This document shows positions 1 through 9,720 of a stretch of DNA of 64,000 nt, one piece after another. The stretch comes from Cristatella mucedo. Its lineage: Eukaryota > Bryozoa > Phylactolaemata > Cristatellidae. Location of the stretch: NCBI GenBank assembly GCA_009760855.2, contig WPIO01000102.1:1054001-1118000 (forward strand). Reading direction: 5' to 3'. Numbering within the stretch: the first letter of the stretch is position 1; each line of letters opens with the position of its first letter. Below the pieces are notes generated by a model. That model was given only the letters and a program-made list of their open reading frames with translations. It was not told the DNA's origin and searched no databases. The position numbers and the translations under genes were made by a program.

Positions 1-1
1 A

Positions 2-2314
2 ATAGATATTTTTGCAGATATTTATCACAATATATCGATGCTGAGAGTGTCCACTATTCACACTCTATGTGGCGATATCATTGGAAAATTAGATGAGGAT
101 ATAAATTTAGTTGACGATGTATTTATTGAAAATACTGTAAATTATATATCTGAAAAATTGAAATTCTATCTTGATGATTGTTTAAAGCTAGGAGGCCAAT
201 GGCAGCAAATGGCTGAAAGTTTTTTATTATTTTGCGATGGAGAAAATATTACATCAATTGTTAAGGAAATTATAGAAAAAAGAATAGATTTATCTTTTTG
301 TCATAATGCTAATATTGTAGCCATGTCATCTGGCGGTGAAGTACGCACAAAAGAGGAAATAGTCGATATCGCAAAGAGCAAAATTGCAGAAATTGCAATG
401 GATAACTTGATTCAATTTGCCTCTCAGCAGAAAGAAAGCAGTTTAATCAAACTGGCCGATAATTTACTTTCCCTTGATGCAGATGGAGACTATCTAGAGC
501 AATTATGTGGTTGCATTATGACAAAAGGTACATCAGAATATGATGATGGATTTATTTGGCGTCTTAATGGTAATTTGTTGCGACTTAATGCCGTAAAGTC
601 TAATGAAGAAATATTGAGTATTTTTAAAAGATTGGAGCATGTTTTGATTAACTATAAGGCGCAAATTTGTGCGCTGCATTGCGGTTTGGCAAGTAGCTTT
701 TTGCCTTTTATCGTGGTTAATATTTTGGACTGGTATGGTGAAGAGAAAATCGCCAATTTAATGATGGATTATGATGATATTTTGTTGGAAGCAAAAGAAA
801 CTTTAGATGATGTTAGTAGTAGTGGTAAAAATTATGATTTGGACTGTAGTATAGATCACTTAATGATAGATGAGGCGCAGGATGTAAGCGTGATATCTTG
901 GACTATTATTAAAAAAATTGTCGCAGAGTTTTTCAATCCCCACACTGCCCAAAGAACCTTGTTTGTTGTTGGCGACGAAAAGCAGTCCATTTTTAGTTTT
1001 CAGGGTGCAAATATTGCGATTTTTAAAGAAACTGAAGCTTGGCTTGAAATTAACTGTAAGCATGCCGGTAAGGTATTTCACAAAATTGTTCTGGCTGATT
1101 CTTATAGAAGTGTTGCAGAGATTTTGCAAAAGGTGGATAATGTTTTTTGTGATAAAAATTTACTTGGAGTTGGTTTTGGCAAAGTGGAGCATTTTTCTAA
1201 ATATGAAAAAGAAAATAATAGTGCAAAGGTTGATCCTGTGGAAATTATAGCGCTAGAACCGCCTATGAAAATAAAGTTTTCAAATTCGGAAGAATCTCAA
1301 TTTGCCGAAGAAGAAACGCAGTCAGCAGAAGATGAAAATGCCGATAAATATGATTCTATAATTAATGCCACGATAGAAAAAATTCAACATCTCGCTGCCA
1401 ATGGCATAAGGTATGATGAAATAATGATTATTATGCGTAATCGAAACAGCTCAAACAACTTTCAGAACAGATTGATAGACAAAATGCAAGCAAGCGGAAT
1501 AGAAACTGCAGGTATGGATCAATTTCCGCTCAATCGCCATTTGTTATATTGGGATATTATGTCTTTGGTTCGATTTTTTTACGAGCCTTGGGGAGATATT
1601 TATTTGGCCGGATTGTTGCGGTCTTTTATTTTTAACTGGACAATAGGACAGTTGGAAGAATTACATATTTATTCTCATGATAATAACTTTTCTTGCCTGT
1701 GGGATGCTTTAATGCAATGTAATCCAAATGTTTATAATAAATTGCAAAGTTTGGCATGTTTGGCTAAAGAAAGCAGCATTACTAACAGTATTTTATCTTT
1801 AATGGATGGAGAAATTCAGCAAGAAATAGTGGAAGAATATGGAGATATTGGCATGGAAGTTATACAAAAAACCATCGAATTGGTTGCTTCATATGAAGCC
1901 AAAGGATATGGCCCGGCTACCATTTATCATCGCATGAGGAATAACAATATTAAAATGGAAAATTTATTTTTTGGCACCAGAATTACCACCGCTCATGGTG
2001 CAAAAGGGCTGGAAAGTCGTGCTGTTATTATTTTGGATTTAAAGCAAAAAATGCAAGATAAAAACAATTCAGGGTCTTTAATTATACCAACTCCACACAA
2101 GGGAGAATATATGATTAGGCCAAAAAAAGAGTTTTTATGCAGTGTTTTTAAGGAATGGCTTGACTTATATAACAAAGAGTTAATGGCGGAGGAGATGAGG
2201 CTTTTGTATGTAGCTATGACTCGAGCTAAAGAATATCTTTGTATTATAGGAATTTTAGCAAAAGCAAGCCATGAAAATTGGCTTAATATTTGTAAAAAAG
2301 AAGTATATTTATGA
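2..2314 (+). CDS. UvrD/AddA-type DNA helicase, 5' end outside the window
   Basis: Superfamily 1 helicase of the UvrD/RecB/AddA group, expected to unwind DNA at double-strand breaks. The reading frame is open to the left edge of the window, and residues before the first ATG (position 38) fit the family, so the gene is truncated by the window rather than starting at 38. Visible motifs are the STIHTLC segment near the start, Walker B MIDEAQD (about codon 280), VGDEKQSIFSFQGA, DSYRS, TTAHGAKGLE and LLYVAMTRAK near the end. The frame stops about 20 residues after the last helicase motif, so the C-terminal nuclease domain of full AddA proteins is absent. It overlaps the next gene by ATGA. Helicase call is secure; AddA versus UvrD subgroup is inference. 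Confidence 0.8.
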   Translation: MDIFADIYHNISMLRVSTIHTLCGDIIGKLDEDINLVDDVFIENTVNYISEKLKFYLDDCLKLGGQWQQMAESFLLFCDGENITSIVKEIIEKRIDLSFCHNANIVAMSSGGEVRTKEEIVDIAKSKIAEIAMDNLIQFASQQKESSLIKLADNLLSLDADGDYLEQLCGCIMTKGTSEYDDGFIWRLNGNLLRLNAVKSNEEILSIFKRLEHVLINYKAQICALHCGLASSFLPFIVVNILDWYGEEKIANLMMDYDDILLEAKETLDDVSSSGKNYDLDCSIDHLMIDEAQDVSVISWTIIKKIVAEFFNPHTAQRTLFVVGDEKQSIFSFQGANIAIFKETEAWLEINCKHAGKVFHKIVLADSYRSVAEILQKVDNVFCDKNLLGVGFGKVEHFSKYEKENNSAKVDPVEIIALEPPMKIKFSNSEESQFAEEETQSAEDENADKYDSIINATIEKIQHLAANGIRYDEIMIIMRNRNSSNNFQNRLIDKMQASGIETAGMDQFPLNRHLLYWDIMSLVRFFYEPWGDIYLAGLLRSFIFNWTIGQLEELHIYSHDNNFSCLWDALMQCNPNVYNKLQSLACLAKESSITNSILSLMDGEIQQEIVEEYGDIGMEVIQKTIELVASYEAKGYGPATIYHRMRNNNIKMENLFFGTRITTAHGAKGLESRAVIILDLKQKMQDKNNSGSLIIPTPHKGEYMIRPKKEFLCSVFKEWLDLYNKELMAEEMRLLYVAMTRAKEYLCIIGILAKASHENWLNICKKEVYL

Positions 2315-3498
2315 ACAATAAAAGCTCACGACTTCCCGTTGTATTTTTGTTTGCTGCGATGGAGATTTGTTTTATAAGCTACTTGATGGCACCATTTTTA
2401 AAAGAATGTTGCAATATCGCTCCTTTTGCTATGTCTTTATTGTTGATTTCAAAAAATATTTCCCGTATGTTTATGGAGCTGCCTTTGGGAATTGTTGCTG
2501 ACAGGTTTTCTTTTAAGTGGAGTTTTTTTATCTCACGCATGGCTAAGGTTTTCGCTTTGGTTTTGTTGCTATTTCGGCCAAATATTGCCAGTTTGTTGTT
2601 GGCTATGGTATTATATGGCGTTTCCATGTCTGCCCTTTATGGCAAAATTGATGCCTATATGTACAGATTGTTAAATGAAAGAGACAGAGTCTCTGGATTT
2701 AGAAAAATTATTACAATTTATTATTTTTTCTGTGATATTATAATTGCATTGGCTGGAGTTGTGGTTGGGTTTCTGTTTGATAATTTTGGCTATGATGGTC
2801 TGATAAAAGTTAGCTTATTGGTCGCTGTGGCCTCTTTGCCATTATTGTTCTTATTTCCCGCTACAATCAATATAAATGAGTGTAAAAATAATCTTCCAAT
2901 TCGCTCCATAATTGCAGATGCGGCCACAACATTAAAGCAGAAACCATTTTTAATTTACGTGGCAATTATAATTGGTTGTGGATGTGGGGTAATTTGGCAA
3001 AGTGGCAATGTTATTTCCATGGTTTTGGTGGCAAATAATGTGCCAAATAGCATTATAGTTCACATTTATACTGCCAGTATAGTTGCAATGGGTCTTGGCT
3101 ATGGCATATCTTTATGGTTGAGTAAATATCTGAAGGTAGAAAGGGGAATATTGTTATTTGCTCTGGCAACAATAATGCTAATGATAGTTGGTTCTTTTGG
3201 TAACATTATTTCATTGTTGATGTTTTTGGCAATGGTGATTATTTTTCCAATAGTACAATCAGGGCTGGAAAAATTATTAGAATCTTCAATCAATAATAGC
3301 TCCAGAGGAACAATCACTTCTGTGTATAATTTTATCGCAACGGGGCTAAATATCGCATCCACATTGCTTTTTGGCTTTGGTTTGCAAAATAATTATGACA
3401 GGCAGCTTTTAATGACCGTTATATTGGTCATGGCTTTGGTGCCAATTATTTACTCAACAATTCAGTTATTAAGATATGAAGAGATCAGAAAAATTTGA
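2311..3498 (+). CDS. MFS-type membrane transporter
   Basis: A 395-residue protein made almost entirely of hydrophobic segments, consistent with about 12 membrane helices of the major facilitator superfamily in the inner membrane. A loop after the second helix reads ELPLGIVADRFS, which fits the MFS motif A region. The ATG overlaps the stop of the upstream helicase (ATGA), so translation is probably coupled. The next gene is a paralogue with the same motif and overlaps it by 23 bp. The substrate cannot be told from sequence. In intracellular Rickettsiales such tandem MFS genes often take up host metabolites (family knowledge); applying that here is inference. Confidence 0.75.
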   Translation: MNNKSSRLPVVFLFAAMEICFISYLMAPFLKECCNIAPFAMSLLLISKNISRMFMELPLGIVADRFSFKWSFFISRMAKVFALVLLLFRPNIASLLLAMVLYGVSMSALYGKIDAYMYRLLNERDRVSGFRKIITIYYFFCDIIIALAGVVVGFLFDNFGYDGLIKVSLLVAVASLPLLFLFPATININECKNNLPIRSIIADAATTLKQKPFLIYVAIIIGCGCGVIWQSGNVISMVLVANNVPNSIIVHIYTASIVAMGLGYGISLWLSKYLKVERGILLFALATIMLMIVGSFGNIISLLMFLAMVIIFPIVQSGLEKLLESSINNSSRGTITSVYNFIATGLNIASTLLFGFGLQNNYDRQLLMTVILVMALVPIIYSTIQLLRYEEIRKI

Positions 3499-4684
3499 TA
3501 TATTCATGCTATGTATATTAGGTGTCATATCCTATGTTAGTTTTGTATCTGGATTTTTGGTCAACATATTGCAGCAACATGTTTCGGATCCACTTTTGCT
3601 AAGTTTGGCCTTAATAGTAAAAAAAATTGGCAAGTTGGCTGCGGATATACCGTTGGGCATGGTTGCTGATGTTTACGGTTTAAGGCGACTGTTTATTTAT
3701 TCGCGATTTTTGCCAATTATGTCAACTTTAATGTTGCTTTCAGATTCTTTGTGGGTGATTATTTTAGGCTTTATATTGCATGGTATTTCTCTTAGCATAG
3801 TAGTGGGAAAAATAGAGGCTGGAATTTATAACATACTAAAACGCAGCTCTAGGGTTGCTTCTTATCCAAAAATTCTTGCTGTGCTATATTTTTTCGTAGA
3901 TATTGTAGCGGGATTATGTGCTTATTTGGCTGCAATTTTATATGCAAAATATGGGTCAAATGTATTAATATATTGCACGGCAATTACTGCTTCTTGTTCT
4001 ATCATTCCACTTATTTTTATTAAAGATGAGTCCAATGCCCTCAGTGTTAATGGAAAAAAACGCATGCAATTTATGGATGTCGTTCGTACATTAATTGAAT
4101 TTGGCAAACAAAACAAAAGGTTGACCGATTTAATTTTATTTTGGGGCTTGTGCAATTTTTTTGGTGGTCAATTTGTTTACATGGCTCATGTTTTGCTATT
4201 AAATGTTGGATACGACCCCATATTGGTGGCCAAAATTAAAGGTTTTGAATATATTTCTATGGGACTTGGCTGTATTTTGGCATTTTTCTTTGCTCACAGA
4301 ATATCCCTTACAGCCTCTGGATTATTATGGTTTTTTAATATGACGCTAATGTTCGTTTCTTCATTTTTTTTCAACAAATACGTTCTTTTGCCAATCATGC
4401 TTTATACTTTTTTGTACGCCATGATAGAGCTTTCCGTTTTAAAATATCTTGAGGCAGTATCTCTTAGTTCTATCAGATCGACTATCACTTCTGTAGCCAC
4501 TCTATCTTCCACTATTTTTAACATAGTTGGAACAATTACATTTGGTGCTTTTGCCAAATATGCAAATAGTTATCGGTTTGGCTTTATTTCATTTTGCAGC
4601 ATGTTTATGGCAATTGGTCTTTATACAGTTATTAAATTGCCCTATGTGCAAAGCATTATCTTGTTGCCACCAAGTGAAAAATAG
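3476..4684 (+). CDS. MFS-type membrane transporter, paralogue of the upstream gene
   Basis: A 402-residue inner-membrane protein with about 12 hydrophobic helices. DIPLGMVADVYG after the second helix matches ELPLGIVADRFS of the upstream gene, and the overall pattern of short loops is the same, so the two arose by tandem duplication and then diverged. The ATG lies inside the end of the upstream gene (23-bp overlap), giving a helicase-transporter-transporter operon. Substrate unknown. The gene ends before a gap of about 400 bp that precedes argG. Confidence 0.75.
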   Translation: MKRSEKFDIFMLCILGVISYVSFVSGFLVNILQQHVSDPLLLSLALIVKKIGKLAADIPLGMVADVYGLRRLFIYSRFLPIMSTLMLLSDSLWVIILGFILHGISLSIVVGKIEAGIYNILKRSSRVASYPKILAVLYFFVDIVAGLCAYLAAILYAKYGSNVLIYCTAITASCSIIPLIFIKDESNALSVNGKKRMQFMDVVRTLIEFGKQNKRLTDLILFWGLCNFFGGQFVYMAHVLLLNVGYDPILVAKIKGFEYISMGLGCILAFFFAHRISLTASGLLWFFNMTLMFVSSFFFNKYVLLPIMLYTFLYAMIELSVLKYLEAVSLSSIRSTITSVATLSSTIFNIVGTITFGAFAKYANSYRFGFISFCSMFMAIGLYTVIKLPYVQSIILLPPSEK

Positions 4685-4736
4685 ATTTTGTTTTTTATTG
4701 GATGTGCATTTGGAATACTTAATGCTTGTTCAGCAA

Positions 4737-4883
4737 TCAATAAGGTCGAAATTGTAAATTATTATTAATCAAATTGTCAATATTTACAGATAAATTTCTG
4801 ATCTCTGGCGGCAGATGTTGCAACCATTGATGTTTTTTTTCTATGGGATATTGCAAGTTGAAAACTAAAATATTTGCGGACAT
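4737..4883 (-). CDS. possible small protein, unrecognised (48 residues)
   Basis: In the roughly 400-bp gap between the transporters and argG, the minus strand holds a short open frame starting with ATG. Its residue mix looks like coding sequence (for example KKHQWLQHLPPEIRNL) rather than random AT-rich translation. It has no recognised domain. It could be a small gene or the 3' remnant of a lost one. The rest of the gap shows nothing I can name. Confidence 0.25.
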   Translation of the reverse strand: MSANILVFNLQYPIEKKHQWLQHLPPEIRNLSVNIDNLINNNLQFRPY

Positions 4884-5089
4884 TATTGTGCATCAAAAGG
4901 TTATGAATGCAGCTAAATAAGGAGCAATATTTCTGTGCTGTTTGCCGGTCTATAGCGACATGAAGATTGCGGCGGATATTTTAGACAATCTGCTTTACTC
5001 TAAAATAATCTTCTCTGAAGTAGAAAAAAGACTGCATATTCAAAAAGCAATTTTACTTTATTGTTGTAATTTTATTGAAATTTTTATTT

Positions 5090-6304
5090 ATGAAAAAAGA
5101 TAGAAAAAAAATCATTTTAGCCTATTCTGGTGGTTTAGATACCTCAATTATTATCGCTTGGTTGAAAGAAAATTACGATTGCGATGTGATAACCTATACT
5201 GCCAATTTGGGGCAGTTTGGCAGTTCTGTAGATTTGGAAAAAATTAAGCAAAAGGCGCTAAAAAGCGGTGCAGTGGAGGCAGTTGTGGAAGATGTTCGTG
5301 AGGAGTTTATAGAAAAATATTTATGGCAATTGGTTAAATCTTCAGCAAAATATGAGGAAAGCTATCTGTTGGGGACAATTTCTAGATACATTATTGGTGA
5401 AAAATTAGTAGAGCAGGCGGCAAAATTCAACGCTACAGCAGTGTGTCATGGTGCAACTGGAAAAGGCAACGATCAGGTGCGGTTTGAGCTTTCTATTTTA
5501 AGTCTAAATCCAGTGCTGGAAATTATCGCTCCTTGGAGAATTTGGACTATAAAATCCAGAGAAGATGCAATAGATTATGCCAAATCTCATAACATTGAAA
5601 TTAGTGCAACCAAAGCCAAGCCCTTTTCTACAGATGAAAACATTTGGTATACATCACATGAAGGTGGATTATTGGAAGATTGCAAAAATGCCGCTCCAGA
5701 AGATATTTATGAATTCACGCGTCATCCAAAATTTGCTGCCGAAGATTCTGAATCTTTAGCTATTACTTTTAATAAAGGAATCCCAGTCCAAATTAATGGA
5801 AAAAATCTCTCTAATATAGAAATTATGACCGCATTAAATAAGCTGGGAACCAAGCACGGTATTGGCTGTTTAGATATTGTGGAAAATCGTGTTGTTGGTA
5901 TGAAATCTCGCGGAGTATACGAGTTTCCCGGTGGAGAAATATTGTTTCAGGCCCATAAAATCTTAGAATCGATAACTTTAGATAGAGACACGTCTCATTA
6001 TAAAAATAAACTTTCACTAGACTATGCGGACTTGATTTATGATGGCAAATGGTTTTGCCCTTTTAGAAAACATTTAGATGCCTTTATAAATTCAACTCAG
6101 CAAAATGTTAGCGGTACGGTGGTGATTAATTTGTATAAAGGTAATATTTTTGCCGCTTCAATTGAATCAAGCTGCAGTCTCTACAGTCCAGATTTGGCTG
6201 GTTTTACAATGTCCGAAAGCTATAATCAACAAGATGCTAATGGATTTATTAATATTGTTGGACTGCCACTAAAAATTAGTGGCATGCTACATAACAAGAA
6301 ATAA
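5090..6304 (+). CDS. argG: argininosuccinate synthase
   Basis: Joins citrulline and aspartate with ATP to make argininosuccinate, the penultimate step of arginine synthesis (cytosol). The N-terminal PP-loop LAYSGGLDTSII is diagnostic, followed by the family pattern through VCHGATGKGNDQVRFE (ATP and aspartate binding) and DENIWYTSHEGG. The length of about 404 residues is normal. A TTG at 5075 could also start the frame, but the ATG at 5090 places the PP-loop at the usual distance from the N-terminus and is preferred. argH follows 12 bp later, so they form an operon; a dead carA comes next. Confidence 0.95.
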   Translation: MKKDRKKIILAYSGGLDTSIIIAWLKENYDCDVITYTANLGQFGSSVDLEKIKQKALKSGAVEAVVEDVREEFIEKYLWQLVKSSAKYEESYLLGTISRYIIGEKLVEQAAKFNATAVCHGATGKGNDQVRFELSILSLNPVLEIIAPWRIWTIKSREDAIDYAKSHNIEISATKAKPFSTDENIWYTSHEGGLLEDCKNAAPEDIYEFTRHPKFAAEDSESLAITFNKGIPVQINGKNLSNIEIMTALNKLGTKHGIGCLDIVENRVVGMKSRGVYEFPGGEILFQAHKILESITLDRDTSHYKNKLSLDYADLIYDGKWFCPFRKHLDAFINSTQQNVSGTVVINLYKGNIFAASIESSCSLYSPDLAGFTMSESYNQQDANGFINIVGLPLKISGMLHNKK

Positions 6305-6316
6305 TTTTTTACCTAT

Positions 6317-7678
6317 ATGAACAAATGGAGTGGGCTTTTTAATAAAAGCATTTCGGAAAAAATGCATAATTTTAATGCATCATTGGCTTTTGATTGTAAA
6401 TTAGCAAAATATGATATTATCGGCACTATTGCTCATGTAAATATGTTACAAAAAATTGGCATAATTACAGAGGAAGAGCGAAAAAAGACGACTCAAGCTT
6501 GCGAGCAGTTATTAGCAGATCCTATCGAAATTAGAGATAACGAGCAGGCTGAGGATGTTCATTTTTTTATCCAGTCCAAATTACAGGAAAAAATTGGAGA
6601 TTTGGCAAAAAAAATCCACACAGGAAGAAGTAGAAATGATCAAATTTCCTTAGATTTGCGTCTTTACACCAAAGATCAGATTGAGCAAATAGTTGTTGCT
6701 TTGGAAAAAATAATAGCATCATTTTTACACACGGCAAAATTGCATTTATACAGTGTCATGCCGGCCTACACTCATTTGCAGCAGGCTCAGCCAACCTCTT
6801 TGGCTCATTATTTCTGTTGTTATGCAGAGTGTATTTTGGAAGATATTTGGCGTTTTAAAGATACACTTAAACGTGTAAATCGCTCGCCGCTTGGTGCAAG
6901 TAGCGTTTGCGGCTCTTCCGTTGCATTGGATAGAAATTTTGTTGCAGAGCAGTTGAATTTTGATGGACTGATGGAAAATTCCATGAATGCCGTTTCGAAT
7001 AGGGATTTTATTGTAGAATTTTGCGCGAATTCCTCTATTTTAATGATGCATCTATCTAGGTTGTGTGAGGATATTATTATTTACTCTTCTCAAGAATTTG
7101 GTTTTTTTGTTTTAGATGATGCTTTTTGTACGGGATCTTCTTTAATGCCAAACAAGAAAAATCCAGATCTTTTAGAGCTTATTCGCGGCAAAACTGGCTC
7201 GGTTTTTGGTAATTTGACTTCAATTTTAACGATACTAAAGTCCATGCCAATGTCTTATAATAAAGATATGCAAGAAGATAAATTGGCACTTTTTGCCAGT
7301 GCGGAAACTTTGCTTGCCTGTTTGGATATTTTGGGAGATTTTTTGCCAAATTTGCAATTTAATACAGAAAAAATGGCATCAGCCGTGCATAATAGCTATT
7401 GTTTGGCGACGGATTTGTTGGATTACTTGGTTCTGCGGGGAATCTATTTTAAAGATGCTCATGAGATTGTTGCCTCTTTAACTAAATATTGTCTGGAGCA
7501 AAAAAAATGGTTTCATCAGTTAAAGCTGAATGAATTTAAGCAATTTTGTGATATTTTTGCGGATGATTTATTTGATTTGCTAGATCTGCAAAAAATACTA
7601 TCAAACCATAAAACTGTCGGCTCTCCAAATCCTGAAATGGTAAAAAAATTTATAGAAAATTTTTATTTAAAAAGCTAA
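6317..7678 (+). CDS. argH: argininosuccinate lyase
   Basis: Splits argininosuccinate into arginine and fumarate, the last step of arginine synthesis. It belongs to the fumarase/aspartase superfamily; the signature loop GSSLMPNKKNPD is intact, as are HTGRSRNDQ and the THLQQAQPTS segment. At 453 residues it has full family length. It lies 12 bp downstream of argG. No sequence defect is visible, so this pair appears functional even though the adjacent carA is broken. Confidence 0.95.
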   Translation: MNKWSGLFNKSISEKMHNFNASLAFDCKLAKYDIIGTIAHVNMLQKIGIITEEERKKTTQACEQLLADPIEIRDNEQAEDVHFFIQSKLQEKIGDLAKKIHTGRSRNDQISLDLRLYTKDQIEQIVVALEKIIASFLHTAKLHLYSVMPAYTHLQQAQPTSLAHYFCCYAECILEDIWRFKDTLKRVNRSPLGASSVCGSSVALDRNFVAEQLNFDGLMENSMNAVSNRDFIVEFCANSSILMMHLSRLCEDIIIYSSQEFGFFVLDDAFCTGSSLMPNKKNPDLLELIRGKTGSVFGNLTSILTILKSMPMSYNKDMQEDKLALFASAETLLACLDILGDFLPNLQFNTEKMASAVHNSYCLATDLLDYLVLRGIYFKDAHEIVASLTKYCLEQKKWFHQLKLNEFKQFCDIFADDLFDLLDLQKILSNHKTVGSPNPEMVKKFIENFYLKS

Positions 7679-7693
7679 TATTTATATAGAAAA

Positions 7694-8350
7694 TTGCCAA
7701 TTTTTCAGGCTCAAAATAATGCATATTATTCTTTGAAAAACTATGGTGAATTGGTTTTTATGAAGGCCATAACTGCTCATCAAGAGATAATAATCGATTC
7801 TTCTTTTGTCGGCCAAATTGTCATCATGGCCTATCTCTTAATAGGCAATTATGGCGCTTGTGATGCACCAAATCGGGCTGAAAAAATTTATGCAAAAGGT
7901 TTAATTATTAAAAGTGTTGATTTGGATGATTTTTTAATTGCTCTTGTCCGTACGACAGTAATTCATTCTATTGATACTAGAAATTTAGTATATTTAACGC
8001 GTGATTTGTATTATGCAACATGTGTCATTTTTACTATGGATTTAGCCACAAAAGATCTATAAAAATATTATCAAACGATTAACGCAAATATTATGCATGA
8101 AATTTCAGCTAAAGAACCACAAAAAATATCTGATACCAATGAGAATATCAAAAAAATTCCATTATCAGAGTTGAGCGTTGTCTGCCAAATGACATTGCAA
8201 TTACTCATAAATTTTCACGATGGTTCTTTCGAGTTCATTCAATCTCCGTCGCACAAAATACAGTCGGTACAATTTCATTAAGAGTCATATCCTAGATTAA
8301 ATGATGTAAATATTATTTTTACAGAATGGTTTGGTTCATATAATCAATAA
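7694..8350 (+). pseudogene. carA: carbamoyl-phosphate synthase small subunit remnant
   Basis: One reading frame carries two stop codons (8060-8062 and 8279-8281) yet keeps recognisable CarA sequence on both sides of each. The first part, GELVFMKAITAHQEIIIDSSF then IGNYG and IDTRNLVYLTRDL, matches the CarA N-terminal domain. The end, DGSFEFIQ...SVQFH then ES after the stop, matches the C-terminal end of the glutaminase domain. About 150 residues between them, which should hold the catalytic Cys and His of the glutamine amidotransferase, are missing. CarA supplies ammonia for carbamoyl phosphate, needed for pyrimidines and citrulline. The gene follows argG-argH by 15 bp, so a former arginine operon is decaying from its 3' end. 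Confidence 0.75.
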
Positions 8351-8621
8351 AAATTATTCTAGTAGATAGACGTAGTTTTATTTATTATCGTGTATAATTA
8401 TGCCAATACTTTTTGGTGATTGATTTTTTTTGGATGGCCTGTTCTTGTATTTTAAAATTTATTGTGCTTTGTTTCTCATTCCAGAGATTTTAGACTATAT
8501 TTTTTGTCATTGTGTTGAAGCTTGGTTATGACGCAATGATAAATTTTTTATTTCTTGAAATTAAAATATTACATACAGAAGAGCACGTGATTATTTTTTA
8601 ATCATTTATTTATTTTTTTAT

Positions 8622-8992
8622 ATGTGTTCAAAACTTTTCCTCGCCCTTGTTGCCACAATTTTATCTGCTAATGTTAATTTTGCTTTTGCTGGTGGTACAG
8701 ATTGTGATTCTCTTATGCCTTTTAAGGAATGTGCGGAGAAGTATGGTGGAGTGGCTGACGATACATTGCAATGTGCAAAGGAGCGCGCGGCAGAATTGAA
8801 TCCATGCCTTATGAATCAGAGTGTTTAAAGAAGATTAATATGGCTTTGGCTTTGCCTGCGCATCCATCCTGCGGACACCACAAACTAACTGGTGCTAACA
8901 ATAACTATGAAACCTGTCTTGGTATTTAGTGTTCCCCCATCTGTGCTGACGACAGAGATGTCGTCAGTGCTGCTTGTCAAAAATCTCTCTAA
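8622..8992 (+). pseudogene. small Cys-rich secreted protein, frameshifted
   Basis: The first 68 codons (8622-8828) encode a clear signal peptide ending near NFAFA, then a short mature part with paired cysteines. Near 8795-8815 the coding character moves to another frame, which continues with further cysteines (YESECLKKIN, HPSCGHH, YETCLGI) to a TAG at 8927-8929. After that the same frame goes on as CSPICADDRD to a TAA at 8990-8992. The simplest reading is one periplasmic or secreted Cys-rich protein of about 120 residues broken by a frameshift and a nonsense codon. The alternative is that the 68-residue form is itself a functional short protein. Family not recognised. Confidence 0.45.
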
Positions 8993-9015
8993 TTTTTTTA
9001 AGATATTTGGTTGAC

Positions 9016-9021
9016 TATAAT
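9016..9021 (+). promoter_or_regulatory. probable -10 element upstream of rpsT
   Basis: A perfect TATAAT lies 53 bp before the rpsT start, in an AT-rich upstream region. No convincing -35 match sits at the ideal spacing, so this is a candidate only. Confidence 0.35.
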
Positions 9022-9074
9022 AAAATTGATTTACAGATCTCGATTAAAAATTTAAACTTTAAAAAATTTTCTCT

Positions 9075-9356
9075 ATGGCTAACACCAAAACCGCTAAGAA
9101 AGAGCTAAGAAAAAACCTTCGTCGCTATGTATTAAATAAGTCTCAAAAAACTTATGTCAGAACCGTCTGCAAAAGTGCAGAGTTGGCAATAGCTTCGGCA
9201 TCAACAACTCTTGATGAGGTTAAGGGATTGCTTAGTAAGTATCAAAGTGTGGCAATGATTGCGGCAAAAAAGAATGTTTTTAATCGTTTGGCGGTTTCAA
9301 GAAAGGTAAGTAGATTGACACTAAGGGCCAAGGCTAGATTTGGCGATCAATATTAA
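9075..9356 (+). CDS. rpsT: 30S ribosomal protein S20
   Basis: Small basic 16S rRNA-binding protein. The N-terminus MANTKTAKKELRKNLRR and the Lys/Arg-rich helical pattern through to the C-terminus are characteristic of S20. At 93 residues it is the usual size. The Ala-rich middle (SAELAIASASTTLDEV) matches the second helix. grxD begins about 30 bp later on the same strand. Confidence 0.92.
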   Translation: MANTKTAKKELRKNLRRYVLNKSQKTYVRTVCKSAELAIASASTTLDEVKGLLSKYQSVAMIAAKKNVFNRLAVSRKVSRLTLRAKARFGDQY

Positions 9357-9385
9357 AAATTAAATAAATTTAAGTGCATAACTTT

Positions 9386-9715
9386 ATGTCCGTAAGCACC
9401 GCAATAAAGGAAAAAATCAAAGAAACAATTAAATCAAATCCAGTTGTTTTATATATGAAGGGCACGGAGATTGCTCCAATGTGTGGTTTTTCTGCCAAGG
9501 TGGTTAATATTCTTCAGTCTCATGATGTAGATTTTCTTGCTGTGAATGTTTTGGAATCGGAAGAGCTGAGAAATGGCATCAAGTATTACAATAATTGGCC
9601 AACCATTCCTCAGCTTTTTATTGCTGGAGAGTTTGTTGGTGGTTGTGATATAGTTGTCGGCATGAATGAAGATGGTTCATTGTTGGATCTCCTTAAGGAA
9701 AATGGTTTAAAATAA
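9386..9715 (+). CDS. grxD: monothiol glutaredoxin (Grx4/GrxD type)
   Basis: Single-domain glutaredoxin with the monothiol active site CGFS, preceded by the VLYMKGT strand and followed by NNWPTIPQLFIAGEFVGGCDI, which holds the cis-proline and glutathione-binding residues. Proteins of this type bind and pass on iron-sulfur clusters with BolA partners (family knowledge). A GTG at 9374 is in frame, but the ATG at 9386 gives a normal 109-residue length and is preferred. A GC-rich hairpin follows shortly after the stop. Confidence 0.9.
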   Translation: MSVSTAIKEKIKETIKSNPVVLYMKGTEIAPMCGFSAKVVNILQSHDVDFLAVNVLESEELRNGIKYYNNWPTIPQLFIAGEFVGGCDIVVGMNEDGSLLDLLKENGLK

Positions 9716-9720
9716 TCTTT

